Positions 47,386-58,495 of a stretch of 64,000 nt of DNA are shown here, in pieces. Below the pieces are notes generated by a model, which saw only the letters and a list, made by a program, of their open reading frames with translations, did not search any database and was not told the DNA's origin. The number at the start of each line of letters is the position of its first letter. The first letter of the stretch is position 1. The DNA comes from Stichopus chloronotus. Lineage: Eukaryota; Echinodermata; Holothuroidea; Aspidochirotida; Stichopodidae. The DNA lies in assembly GCA_021234535.1 (NCBI GenBank), contig CM037843.1, forward strand, positions 25,389,911-25,453,910, in the 5' to 3' direction. A program made the position numbers and the translations under genes.

Positions 47386-48331
47386 ACCCTGAAAATCAGA
47401 TCTTGAAGCAAGCCTATGTTGTGGCCAATGAGGCGCAGGCGAAGGCTAAGTTAAACGGAATAGCAGCACAGAAGAAAGTGGATGTTGTTGACTTGTCGAC
47501 ATTCACAGACAATAAAGACATTGTTATTCCAGATTTAAATGGACATGTTGAAAATGAAGAATTTGATGCGGAAAATTGGAGAAGAGGTCACAGAAGCCTT
47601 CCCTGTTCAAGTGTATCCCAATTTAGAGGAGGGGGTGCCAACTGTCTCTTCTTCAGGTAATAGTTCTGTGGGGGAACCTCCAGTCAAGTCTGTCCAGTTG
47701 AGAAGGGACAGCACAGGGCTCACCCAGGACCGACTTAGTCAACTTTTCCCCGAGGATACTTTCAGAACTGACGATCTCCCCTTGGAGCAAATGGTAGTGG
47801 CTACAAGTGGAGACGATCCAAGTTTGCACTTTTCTGATTTAGAGACCTTTTCTATCAATTCCAGCCATCAGTCATCAGACGATCTAGATACCTCAGAAAT
47901 TGTAAGAGAGCCATCCATAAGACAAAATGTCAAAACACCTTCAAATTTGCCTGCCAGTAGACTTTGATGATCTTTTTCAAGAGAGTCACCATCAATTACC
48001 AAGTCGAGCCAGAACCTCTGCCAAGGAGGAGCAGTCAGGTCCATTAACTTCAAACAATGCCAATATGGCAGCAGTGACCTCAGAAAAAACTCCTTCCAGG
48101 CGGCCACCGAGGGAGGTGGCCGTCGACTGCCCACCAAACTTTGTGGCAGCAAGTGGGATGAAAAACCCACCACCACCTTACCACAGCGTCAATGGTCAGG
48201 CAACCATGAATGGGCCCACCATGGTAAATGGGATTGAAACAAAACCCAACAACCAGACAAATGGTGAAGCTCATAAAGAAGGGAAACCAAAGGAGAAGAA
48301 TACCCAATTTAAAGTTAATGATCTTTCCACG
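47386..48331 (+). CDS. PALS1: PALS1-like exon 4: long linker with ECR1 Par6-binding motif; two single-base frame breaks
   Basis: The exon is 946 bp, with acceptor TTTCAG and donor GTAAGC. Coding sense runs through three successive frames: DPENQILKQAYVVANEAQAK up to about residue 156, then a Ser/Asp/Glu-rich stretch (IGEEVTEAFPVQVYPNLEEG, LRRDSTGLTQDRLSQLFPED), then a third frame from DDLFQESHHQLPSRA. The switches fall in the runs AAAA (47572-47575) and TTT (47963-47965), and one surplus base in each explains them; 946 minus 2 also makes the exon fit its phases (1 in, 0 out). RPPREVAVDCPPNFV (48101-48145, residues 332 on) is the ECR1 signature that binds Par6 in PALS1/Stardust. NPPPPYHSVNG (48164 on) adds a PPxY motif. 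LNGHVENEEFDAE resembles the start of human PALS1 (MNGHVTEESDSE). Confidence 0.85.
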
Positions 48332-48424
48332 GTAAGCTAGCCCAATGATTACGGAACGTGTCTTTTTAAGTTACTGTAATTCGTAGAAAGTGCTCTTGTG
48401 CAGTCATAAAGTGTTTTGTCGTAT

Positions 48425-48635
48425 GGATTCACATAATAGACTTATAATTACCCCTTGCTCACTAATGCATTCAGTTTGACCTTGCTCAAAGTGATAATTT
48501 GTCATAATTTGCTCAAAGTCATAATTGATTTTGTGTGCACTTTGAGCAAGATTAAACTGAATGCGTTAGTGAGCAAGCTAGTTGTAAGTATAGTCACTCG
48601 TGAATGCCCACACCAGTGAGTCATGGGGATTCTGT
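48425..48635 (+). repeat. Foldback MITE copy with long hairpin arms
   Basis: The terminal piece GGATTCACATAATAGAC leads into a 40-nt left arm (48454-48493, starting CTTGCTCACTAATGCATTCA) whose complement forms the right arm (48538-48577), 37 of 40 positions pairing. The end is GTAAGTATAGTCACTCGTGA and ATGCCCACACCAGTGAGTCA. This copy shows that the family is a true foldback. Confidence 0.75.
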
Positions 48636-51035
48636 GGTAAAGTTTACTTCAGTCAGCCACATTTTAGTTTGATACACCTATTTCATCAAGGCATTTCCTT
48701 AATTGTGAAGATTTTGGAACCTGTAAAACATTGTGATAGGTACAAATTGCAGGATACCAGTAAAAGCCGTAATAAGCTTCATGCCCAGAGGTTTAGTTGA
48801 AGATTCAGTTTTCTAAATAACTTTGCACATTTTCAGATTCCTTCTAAATGGATAGGTTTCAGTCTTTGAGGCAAATTTATGGATGTAAGGTACCATGATG
48901 ACTTGTGACTTGTATAGCCGTACATTGTGCCAGTTCACTTTGTTCAGTGAAAATGCAGTTCAAGGTGTGTGTTTTTGTACCTACAGCTTGCAATTCAAGT
49001 TAAAAATAAAATTTACAATGGGCTGTAACTTGCTTCTCTTGTCAATTCTCTAAAACCTACATGTGGGAACAACCATCTTCTTACTACAGTTTGACAAACA
49101 AGTTTGACACAATGTATCAAGTGATTTAAAGTTGATGAAGTGCGCTGTAAGGTATGACACATAGTTGCTCTTAAGCTTGTGTCAATGAAAAAAAAAAAAA
49201 TGGGTGACTTCAGCAAAGGTTGCATGACATCATCCACTTCCATTTCTGTGGACCCAACACATTGAAATCATGTGATGGTATATGCGGGGGAATGTTTCTG
49301 GAGAGAATAGGAAGTCTAGGTGGTGCACTGGTGCGAACATCATTCATCAATACTACTAGGGGGCAAAGTGTTTACATTGTGAAACTGTGACTCATATTTT
49401 GTGGAAACAAGTAGGCCTATGTTTTTCTTGATATTTGCAGTTCTCCACTGGAACATAAATCATTTAAGCAAATATTACAACTAAGAAAAGTAACACATAC
49501 AAAGAACATAATGAAGCCAAAGTGTTGGAAAGACCCAACAAGATTTGTATGCTTAACTATTGGAGAAATCAGTTTTGACTACTAGGTGGAAGAGCAGTGC
49601 TGATGTTGAAGAAAAATTTGCACCAAGTGCGTTAGTCAAAGGATGTACTATAATGATCAAAAACAGACAACATGGCGTGGTGTGATTTTTGCAACTTTTT
49701 TGAGGGGAAGCTATTTTTTTTTTCCATGTTTTTTATTTCTCTGTGCATAGATTATATTTGAAAATGGAAATACCATGAGAGCATCTATCATGTCAAGAAA
49801 TTCCACTTCGGGATCAAAGACATTTTGTAGCCATGCATGTTATTGTTTGTTTCCTGAGTCTGTCTGCAATAGAAAATGCATTGGCCCATGTATTGGGTAT
49901 TTAGAAGTGTGCATTTTCTGTAAGGGGCCCATTTCTTGGCAGGATGCATGGCAGCTATTTTCAAGGCAGGTGTGCCGCATAAACAAAGATAACTGTTAAA
50001 AGTCATGCAGAAATAATGTGTAGTCTACCTATGTGTTACAAGCATGATGTGTTAGCCCTCCCAGCTTTCAGTACTTAACTGCAGTGTATGTGCAGTATGC
50101 ACAGAATGTAACTCAGGTTTACTTCTTCCGTCATCAAAAAGTATCAGAGATACAGTACATACAATAAATATATGTTACAAGTTATTTTAGAAATTAAGAC
50201 AAACAAAAGAAAAGCATAAGTAGTTGATTGGTAGGGGAGCCAGAAAGAATCAGTGCTTTTCTATTTGTTGGCACCTTCATAAGTAAATACGTGAAATAAT
50301 TACAAGGAACAAAGGAGAAAATTCAGAGCAAAAATATGGGGACAGAAAACAAGAAAAAGAAAACTGTGATGCAATTTTATACAAGTAACAATTGCAGTTG
50401 CATGTTAATGGTCAATATTCCCCCCCCCCCCAAAAAAAAAAAAAGAGAAAATGAAAAATGTATACCTTTCAAGGGACGATTTAAATTGACTGAATAGTTC
50501 TCTTCAGAATTGACAGTATAAGATCAAAGAAAATCTTCCCTTTAGGATATTGCCTACACTGTCACCTATGCACGTAAGCTGGATTGATACTCGAGTTGAG
50601 GCATCAATACCATTCAGAAAAAAAGTTATCATTCCGTTTAAGAACTTCCCCTTTTGTCACTCAAAATCCTCCAACTAATGCCTGTTTTGTTGAGGGTTGA
50701 GTATAATTGTACACTATTTAAAAGCTTTTGCATTTGCTACTGCACTACTGTATGCATGCAGTGTCTTGTCACAGTGCAACTGGCCCATTGAAAGTGACTA
50801 AGCCCATACAGAGATGCATAATATCCATTGCCCTGGTAAGGCACCGATCCTGTCAAGCCTACTGAGCTATGAAACAGATTATATGTGAAATCTTTTTAGT
50901 CTTTAGTTAAGATCAGGCTGAGAAGATATTATCATTGTGTGGTGGGGGTCATAGGGGCAAGACAGGGGTCATGGCATCAGAAATGGAGAGAACCCCTGCC
51001 ATTGCCACATTGTCTTTTCTACATACATGTAGGTA

Positions 51036-51036
<1 letters not shown>

Positions 51037-51067
<31 letters not shown>
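51037..51067. repeat. (CA)n microsatellite
   Basis: An uninterrupted AC dinucleotide run of about 15 units, in intron 4. Confidence 0.95.
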
Positions 51068-51071
<4 letters not shown>

Positions 51072-52647
51072 GTGATCTTCAAAGACCATTTTTACAAGTG
51101 TGTAAGCATAATGGAAGGCATGCATGGTTGGTATTGTTATGAATCTCTTCTAAATAATTCAGCACAGCATCTATGTAGTAAAGAGAGTGGGGAAAAAAAT
51201 TGTTTTAGATCGAGATTCTGAGGCTGATTGTGGAGAATCAGAGAATGCTGGGAGTGAGGAAAGAGGTGAAATAAAATGGGTGTAAAATTATTAGTAATGT
51301 CCCCAAATTGTTGCCCAACTTAAACCTGACATGAAGGAAATAGTCTCATTCAAACCATTCACAATATTCTACTCTTTGGAGTCAACAGTTTAAAAAGGAA
51401 AACAGAAACATTTAGATAGTTGTATCTCCGTTGTGGCATTATGGTAGTCTGACTTGTAATTTGTTTGGTATTCACAGCTACATAAATTTGAGGACAATAA
51501 GGTTCCAGTAACTTGGTTTAAAATGTGTTTTTTACAATGAATACATCATGGGATAAAGACACCTCGAATTTGGGCTTGTATATTATGTTCTTTGAGTCAT
51601 ACTTGATTGTTTTTTTCTTTTTAACATCGAAAAAGTTGACAAGAACACATTGATCCACAATGCAGTGAAAATCATGCTGGACTACAAAATACTTTGTACT
51701 GTTCATTTATGAAGGTAGGCCTTTTTGGCTAAAGTTCTCAGTATTTGCTTATTTTCTTGTAAATAGGATTTAGAGGAAATGAATGCAGTTACATTAAGTG
51801 GAGGTGAAGCATTGGAAAGGAAACAGGAAATGAAAAAAAAACAGTGACAGACTTGATAATGTACTGTTTGTTTGAACCCTTTCATCCAGTTATCTGTACA
51901 GAAAGGGCACATTGAATGTGTGAATAGTCAAGGCAGTTGGATCCAGTGGAGACTTGCATAATGCACGATGAATGCGGCCTACATGTTATAGCACAATTGA
52001 TAAAGACTAATATTCAGTGGACCCCTAACATTGGAACAGTATATTAGGAATAAGTGGTTAGTCCACACATCCAAAAACAAACCTGAATGCCTTAAGAGAG
52101 GAAGCAGAGTCTACTATAAAGCTAATCTGGAATGGACTTTATACCATTGCCAAACTATCTGACATTTCATTAATTTCACCACTGGTTGAATTATTAATAC
52201 ACCCATCCATGTTCAGTTTATACTGTATCAAGTAGACTCCATAGAATCATGTAACATGTAGTTGTTGCTTGAAGCCTGGTGCATGCATGCTGTCAATATT
52301 GAATTCATAAGCGCCGGCGGTTACAGTGTTAAGTTTGGAAGATGGAGGGAGGGGGAGGGGTGAACAGAGGTGAGGTGGTGGGAGGTATATAAATTTAAAT
52401 ACTTACTGCAGTGTATTTATTTGAAAGCCTGTGTAGGTATATTTGTGGCACTCTGTAAAAATTTTGCCTTTTTATTATACAGCATCAAGAGCTACAGTAA
52501 CATGCATTGTCAACTGGACAGTTTTGTTTTCAGTATCAAACATTTTTGTTCCTGTGTATAAAACTGTATCTGGAGAAAGGTAAATACGGTAACTAATGTC
52601 GTGATAGTATTGAAACGTAACTTTTTTTTCTTTCTCTTCATTTTTAG

Positions 52648-52765
52648 AATTCAAGCCATAACAATATCCAGAACACACCACTACTACAGCCAGTTAGCAA
52701 TAAACCGCTCTTCGAACAGAAGACCACTTCTGCTCAAGATTACACAAATAACAACAAACCAGTGG
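52648..52765 (+). CDS. PALS1: PALS1-like exon 5: linker before L27N
   Basis: The exon encodes 39 residues, NSSHNNIQNTPLLQPVSNKP then LFEQKTTSAQDYTNNNKPV, plus one base (phase 0 in, phase 1 out). Acceptor TTTTAG and donor GTAAGA are canonical. The sequence is Asn/Gln/Ser-rich and low in complexity. SNKPLFEQK may correspond to the short DNPMF-containing segment that precedes L27N in human PALS1, near ECR2; that match is weak. The exon joins in phase to the L27N exon, which fixes its reading frame. Confidence 0.8.
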
Positions 52766-55511
52766 GTAAGATAATTTTTGCAGAAATATTTCAGTGACAA
52801 GTCTGCATATTTTTTCACTGCTTGCACAAACCCCAACACCAATATTTTGTTCAAAAAATGAAGATATTGCTCTTTGAAGGAAGACAAGACAGCTTGGGCC
52901 AGGATAGATATCCAGGTGCCTCAAGGTAACAAAAATGTCACATGTATTACTGCAAATTATGGCAAATTAATAAGTCTTTGTTGTTCTTTTAAATTGAATT
53001 ACTTATTTAATCTTGAAATTTGTAAAAAGAAAAGAAAATTTAATAAATTGGGTTAACGGTAGATTGACCTTAAAATGTAAAAATTTAGGTCACAAGTCTT
53101 AAAAGAGAGGCTTACTTGAGTTTAGGTTATTTATTTTGTGACAAGTTTGAAGGAGATACTTGCATGCCAGTGCTTATGAACATGTAACCAGAGCTGCACA
53201 CCAACTGCTCACTTGTTTTGTTTCTTAAATGAAGGATTGAATTACTGTAGTGATCAGTGATTGGTAGTGTAACTGCCTGAGATGAGCCTTCAAAGATGTG
53301 TCATATCTTGTAAAAATGGCCATGCTTTGTGTCATTGGGCAACTAAATCATAATTCTTGGAAGGACCAATTCAGATTTATGTCAGTTAACATCAAGTAGA
53401 TGAATGTACTTTCATTCGTATTAAGCTTTCATGTTACTCTAAAAAATGACAACTCGTATAATCGGACACCTAATAGATCGTACTTCGGTTATAATCGGTA
53501 TTTCCTTCATACACCTTACATACTTCATACACCTCACATACTTACACTATAAATTGACATAGGTTGATATTTGTATGCTGGAGAGGTCCGAGGGGACTAC
53601 AGTAAGTGCTTTTCTAACCATACAATCTTTATTTCTCTTTGATTACCACTACAACTACCACAAATACAGTATATACTTCACTGCATCTTTCTGTCTTTCA
53701 CAATTATTTTCAAAATTTCAATATTTGGATTTTTCTTCAATGCAATAATGATAAATAATCAAACCAAACAGAAGTTTGTTATTATCAGTTTCAGTACCAG
53801 TCTACTGTGAAAGCTTAATTCATAAATTCCTAAAAGCAGGGCAGTGAACATCTGAGGTTTCTCAGAGTGATCATGCAATGTAAACAAGTATAAAGCACTT
53901 GCTGTGCAAATCTCTGAATCTCCAGATTTGTATTGCATAAAGCAGTGGTCTGAACATGGAAAAAAAAGTTCAGATATGCTGTGGAAAGAAGCCTCTAGCA
54001 TCAGTCAAATTGACTATGTGTGTTTGAGTCTGTAATTGCTTTGACATACGCACTTGATTACATTTGATTATATTTGATTGATCGATCGAATGTGGAGTCT
54101 GTGTGCTCCTCCCTGTTAAATCTATTCATGCGGATCGAGGAGAGACCAATTTAAAACCAGGAAGGCATCTTAAATTGATTAATTACAATCACATTTTAGT
54201 AAGAGATCTATAAAACTGGGGGATTAGTGGGGGCAAATTTGTAATAAATAAGTTAGTACCATGCTGCAGAGAACCAATATAGTGTCAGACCTGAACTGCA
54301 GTGGAGAAGAGTAGGAGGGAGTAAATATTTGATAGAAATTCATGCTACAACTGGGGGAGGGGGGTTCAAGAAAAGTATGTGTTTTACCTACTACAGTATG
54401 TTGTCTATTTGTGTAACTCACCATTATCTTAAAGTGATTGTCTGCATAGGCTAGAAGTAAAAACAAGGAAAAGTTCATGTCTGAAAGTTTGGTAAGGTTT
54501 CAGTTGTACTGTACCATTCAGACAATTTGGTAAATAATAGGTCTCAGGTGGTAAGATCTGCCATATGGTTTCAAATTCTTCTAACATAATGACAATAGAA
54601 CTGTAAAATAATACAACAATGTAGTCATTGATAGTTTTCATTCAAACAACGATGCACTTATTCGAACAAGCCAATGGGAAGTGTTGAATATGGGAAGTGT
54701 CGAATATCCCGTTAGTCAAAACAGCTGAAATGCAATGATCATGAATGATGTGATCAGTTTGTAGGTTATTTGTAAATGCATTGCTCTCACCAGATACTAC
54801 AGTACGATTCTGACCAAGGAGCGACGACTCAAGTAGCATGTTTTTGATACACCATTGAGACTTGTACCGTTGCACGTTCATTATGTAGCCATTCAGTTAG
54901 TTTTCTGCAAGCACAATATCTCAAGAAGGGGGATCATGGCTAATGTCATACTTAGTGTGTTTGTTGGTCATAATGAGTACGGTAGATGACCCCTATTGTT
55001 TTTGGTGAAGGTCAAAGGTCATTTGACGCCATCAGAGGTTTAGACCATAAAACCTCATAAACATGGTATCTCAAGAAGCGTCATCTTGATAAATTTCATT
55101 CTGAGTGTGTGGGTTGGTCATAGTGAGCAGATGATCGCTATTGTTGTGGATAAAGGTCATTTGCGGTCACCAGAAGTCAAACTGTGAAAACATGGTAAAC
55201 ACGGGTTCTCAAGAAGCGTAATCTTGACTAATTTGACACTTAGTGTAGGGGTTTTGTGATAGTGAGTAGACGATTCCCATTGATTCTGGTGGCGGTCAAA
55301 TTTCCTTTGAGGTCACCAGAGGTCAAACTGCGAAAACATAAAATGCTTAGTCCACGCAGTGGTCAAAAGAGCTTAGTGTAGGCATGCTTTCTCTAGGTTG
55401 ATAAGGTGTTTGAATTTCAAAATTGGTATGTACATGTTGTACTGTGTTCCTCATGAATATTGGCAAGGAATCACAAAGTCCTTTGACTTTCTCGTTTCAT
55501 TTTCATTGCAG
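52766..55511 (+). other. PALS1: Intron 5 (2.7 kb)
   Basis: Apart from the receptor-site repeat at 54903-55495, which ends 16 bp before the exon 6 acceptor, this stretch shows no gene or recognisable repeat. The region around 53440-53560 has short direct repeats (ACTTCATACACCTTACAT / CACATACTTACAC). Confidence 0.6.
54903..55495 (+). repeat. Receptor-site tandem repeat, head missing, tail intact
   Basis: About three to four worn units begin at GCACAATATCTCAAGAAGG. GGTCAAAGGTCATTTGACGC occurs at about 55009, and weaker site blocks near 55150-55175 and 55294-55325. The tail GGCAAGGAATC plus hairpin AAAGTC-CTTT-GACTTT (55475-55490) is well kept. No GATTCCTTGCC head was found, so it is truncated at the left. 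The tail lies immediately upstream of the exon 6 branch/acceptor region. Confidence 0.75.
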
Positions 55512-55720
55512 ATGTTCAAGAATTATTCACATGTCTAAATGAAATTCAGAGTAAACTGAATGACAACAAAGACAGGGAAGACATCCAGTTTCTAAGGCAA
55601 CTCTTCCACAACTCAGACTTCCAGCAGGCTCTCAGTCTACACAACCAGGTAGCAGAGGTACATCAAAAGGACCCGCTTCCACTCCCTGAGGCAACAAATG
55701 CAGAACAATTGGTAGCAGAG
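55512..55720 (+). CDS. PALS1: PALS1-like exon 6: L27N domain
   Basis: The exon encodes residues 448-517 (phase 1 in, 0 out). VQELFTCLNEIQSKLNDNKD followed by REDIQFLRQLFHNSDFQQAL matches, helix by helix, the PALS1 L27N domain (human IEDLFSSLKHIQ ... [20 protein letters not shown]), which pairs with the L27 of PATJ. The rest (VHQKDPLPLPEATNAEQLVAE) is the linker to L27C and corresponds to human ASPPFPLISNAQDLAQEV. The donor is GTATTT, weaker than the others. A 13-mer GGTAGCAGAGGTA occurs both at the real donor (55711-55723) and exactly 63 nt upstream (55648-55660), offering an in-frame alternative donor after 55657. Confidence 0.93.
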
Positions 55721-57706
55721 GTATTTAATTCATTATTAGTTTTGATTCTGAATTCAGAAGAGTTTCATTTATAAATTCAAGAAATGAACCTTCTTAGTCA
55801 AGTGTGCATTTTGTTTTTGTTATTGAACCCTTGGACAAGAGAGTTTGTGGAATTTGCCTTGTCGGATCATATTATTACTTTTACCAAGCTTAGAGAGTGT
55901 GTCCTGTTGTCGATAGTTACAACTCTATGGCAGATTTGCGTAGTCAAGTCTGTAGTTGATCTCACAGCTCCTGAAGTGATGAATGTGGCTGATTGGACCA
56001 CACAGCACTTGACAAATTTCAATTCAAACAGCCGAGCATATGAAAGAATGTCGCAGAGATACATGTGTTGTAGAGCGTTTAAGTTTGCAGTATTGATTCC
56101 ATCATTGGCTCACTACACTGTGAAAGATTACCCCTGAATGTATCGTTTACTTTTTAAATGACTTTGCAATGAATACCACTGACTTTAATTTTATCTGTAA
56201 CACCTAATTCTGTCATTCAAGAAAGCAGTAGCGCATCCAAGATACAAGATGCTATCAGAAAAGATGCTCAAGCATAGAGGATGCAGTGCAAGTGAACTCA
56301 TGGAGCATTTTTTTATTTTTTTTATTTTAATGGCCCCAGCTTACCAGTTAAATCAAGGAACCAGGAACTTAAGTGTGCTGCAGTTTGTCCAATTCAAAAG
56401 ACATTTCTTTGAAGACGGCACTGCTCCCCTGGCAAACGTGACCGTTCTGATCGGTGTTCATTTTCGCATGTGTGTCTGACATCATACTGCAAAGATGCAG
56501 TTGATTTTATCTTGCTGCCAATAGTCTGTTAGATTCCTAAAAGAAAAAGTATATTTTAGGTATTGCTGCCTTTATTCCATTAGATTCCAACAAAAAGAAA
56601 AGGATTACCTCGGTCTTTATGTATGTAGTCAGTTAGATTCCAACAAAATGGGAAGGACTAACTGGGTCTTCCTACCTGTAATCAGGTCCAACAAAAAAGG
56701 CAGGATTTTACTGGGTCTTCTTGCCTGTGATCAGTTAGATCCCATCAAAGTAGGAACGATTTTTTGGGTCTTCCTAACCTCTTCCTTCCTGACAGAAGTC
56801 ATGTAAAAGTCATAATTTAGAACTGGAAATTTTGCAAGTCAAAAAAATTCACTTTCTGTCATGATCGTCATGCTGTTATTCATTGTTTTAATTTCTGTAT
56901 GTTTATTAGCAAGTTGGTCATGCACTTGCCTTCTAATGGTCATGACATAGTCATGGAAAAATCATGAGGTTTTACTTCCACTAAGGTGCAGAAACCGTGA
57001 ATAAGTGTGGTTGATGAAACTACCTCAGACCCTTCCCTGCCATTCTCTTTAACCAGTCATTGCCATTACCTTGGTTGACTCCATGGATGTCTCTCCATGT
57101 TTTTGCTTTGATCACTTCTTCAGGGCAGGTGAACAATGTTTACGTAGGTTATGTGACATTGAAGAAGGAAGGAGCAGAAAAAAAAAAAAAAACCATACCA
57201 TAAAGGAATGGGTTGACAGCTTGTAAATGTCTCGCTCAAAGAGACCATTTATCTGCCTTTTCCTGGTGGGGAATTATTTGGGTCAAATTGAGTGAACTCA
57301 TGCATCAGCTAGATTAATTAAGGCTACTTATCTTGTTCCCTAGGGTAGAAACATAAATGATGAGTTCATGACAGATGGCAGCTTCTTGACAAAAAATTAC
57401 TCCTGTTATTTTTTGGATGAATATGCGCATTTAGAGGTCTGCTAGTTTTATGAAGGAAAGAAGTTACAGCCACCTTCGAATCAAATCAATTTCTGAGAAA
57501 AGAAGAAGCCCATGTCAAACATTTTTCAGAGAACAGTAAGCCTTTGACACTTGGAATTCTCTCCTGTTCAGCTCGTATTCATTTTGCAAGGGAATGATGT
57601 GTCAACTCAGAGTTATACTGAACAGAAAATTTGCAACGTTACCTGAATTCTGTGGAAATATGTGCGAGAAAGTTTAATTCACTGGTGGTTGATTTTGTTT
57701 TTATAG
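55721..57706 (+). other. PALS1: Intron 6 (2.0 kb)
   Basis: The intron contains a minisatellite at 56523-56785 and an A-run at 57179-57193. The fragment around 56262-56300 (CAAGCATAGAGGATGCAGTG) may be a remnant of the second foldback-MITE subtype. The acceptor is TTATAG. Nothing else was recognised. Confidence 0.6.
56523..56785 (+). repeat. Minisatellite, about 55-60-bp period, 4-5 copies
   Basis: Successive units begin TTAGATTCC and carry AACAAAAWGGRARGATT, then ACTGGGTCTTCCTRCC and TGTAATCAG. Starts are near 56528, 56578, 56631, 56690 (TCAGGTCCAAC) and 56736. Units differ by 10-25 percent and small indels. Confidence 0.7.
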
Positions 57707-57784
57707 ATTGCATTATCCACAAGAGATGTAAGGAGTCCAGAGACTGATGCCCTTCGAAGAATATTTGCAGATCCTCACACCAAG
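57707..57784 (+). CDS. PALS1: PALS1-like exon 7: first part of L27C
   Basis: This 26-codon exon encodes IALSTRDVRSPETDALRRIF then ADPHTK (residues 518-543), phase 0 at both ends, with acceptor TTATAG and donor GTATAA. It corresponds to human PALS1 [20 protein letters not shown], in which L27C recruits LIN7. The exon ends inside the domain, just before ALLRAHDQIA in exon 8. Confidence 0.9.
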
Positions 57785-58495
57785 GTATAATTTTTTGTAG
57801 TGTAAGAGTATGCATAAGAGGTCAGAAGTTACCAAAGTGATCCTCAGTAGTGCACCTCGAGTGTAATAAACCTCTCGTTGGCCTATACCATCCAATGATT
57901 TTCCACCTCCCATCCATCCCTTTGCCACTTGCACCAACTCCAATCATTTTCTTCAACCCCCATTAAGGGAAGAGAACGATGTGAAGTCATCCAGCCTGAG
58001 GCACATGAAAGAATAACAGATTCACATCGTAGACATACAGTATACTTTAATACCACCTTGCTTACTCATGCATTAAATTTGACTTACCGTTGCTCAAAGT
58101 GCAATCGAAATCTATTCTGACACCGCCCTCTAGACTTAGGCTCATCCTCGGTTGGCTTCACTCGTGAATACCCACACCTGTGAGTTGTGGGAAATACACG
58201 ACATGAGATAAAGCTGTTATGTATATTTAGGTAGCCAGGCCTTTGAAGTCTTGGCTGTGTCGAAGATCTCTTCAACAAGTCCTTGACTTGGACATTGCGT
58301 ATCATATCTTTTTGGTATTAAGGTCGTCATAGCACTGTCAAAGTAATGCCCTTGATGGTGTTCCTGATGTCCCCCCTTTGACTCTACTTTCGTGTCTGTA
58401 AAAGGAATGGCCATGCCTGTCGCTTCACGTTTGCACAGCTCTGCAGATTCGATTTCCTTAAAACACATTTTGCTTCCTTACAATCATTCCAACAG
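57785..58495 (+). other. PALS1: Intron 7 (0.7 kb)
   Basis: Most of the intron is a foldback MITE copy (58019-58192). The remaining sequence shows nothing recognisable. The acceptor is CAACAG. Confidence 0.6.
58019..58192 (+). repeat. Foldback MITE copy with left arm retained
   Basis: GATTCACATCGTAGACATAC is followed by CTTGCTTACTCATGCATTAA, TTGCTCAAAGTGCAATCG and TCTGACACCGCCCTCTAG. The last pieces are complements of the body in the 13.3- and 40.5-kb copies (GAGGGCGCGGTGTCAGA). Here the left arm survives and the right arm is reduced to CACTCGTGAATACCCACACC. Together the copies imply a longer parental foldback. Confidence 0.7.

Larger units (their letters stand above)
48332..52647 (+). other. 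PALS1: Intron 4 (4.3 kb)
   Basis: The intron contains a foldback MITE copy (48425-48635), a CA microsatellite (51037-51067), a C/A homopolymer junction at 50420-50443 and an A-run at 49188-49200. No other repeat or exon was recognised between 48640 and 52600. Confidence 0.6.

Noticed and set aside
47657..47662. GTAATAG donor in exon 4 as an alternative to a frame break
   Set aside because: The second frame is already convincingly protein-like before this point, and no nearby acceptor with a pyrimidine tract restores both frames.
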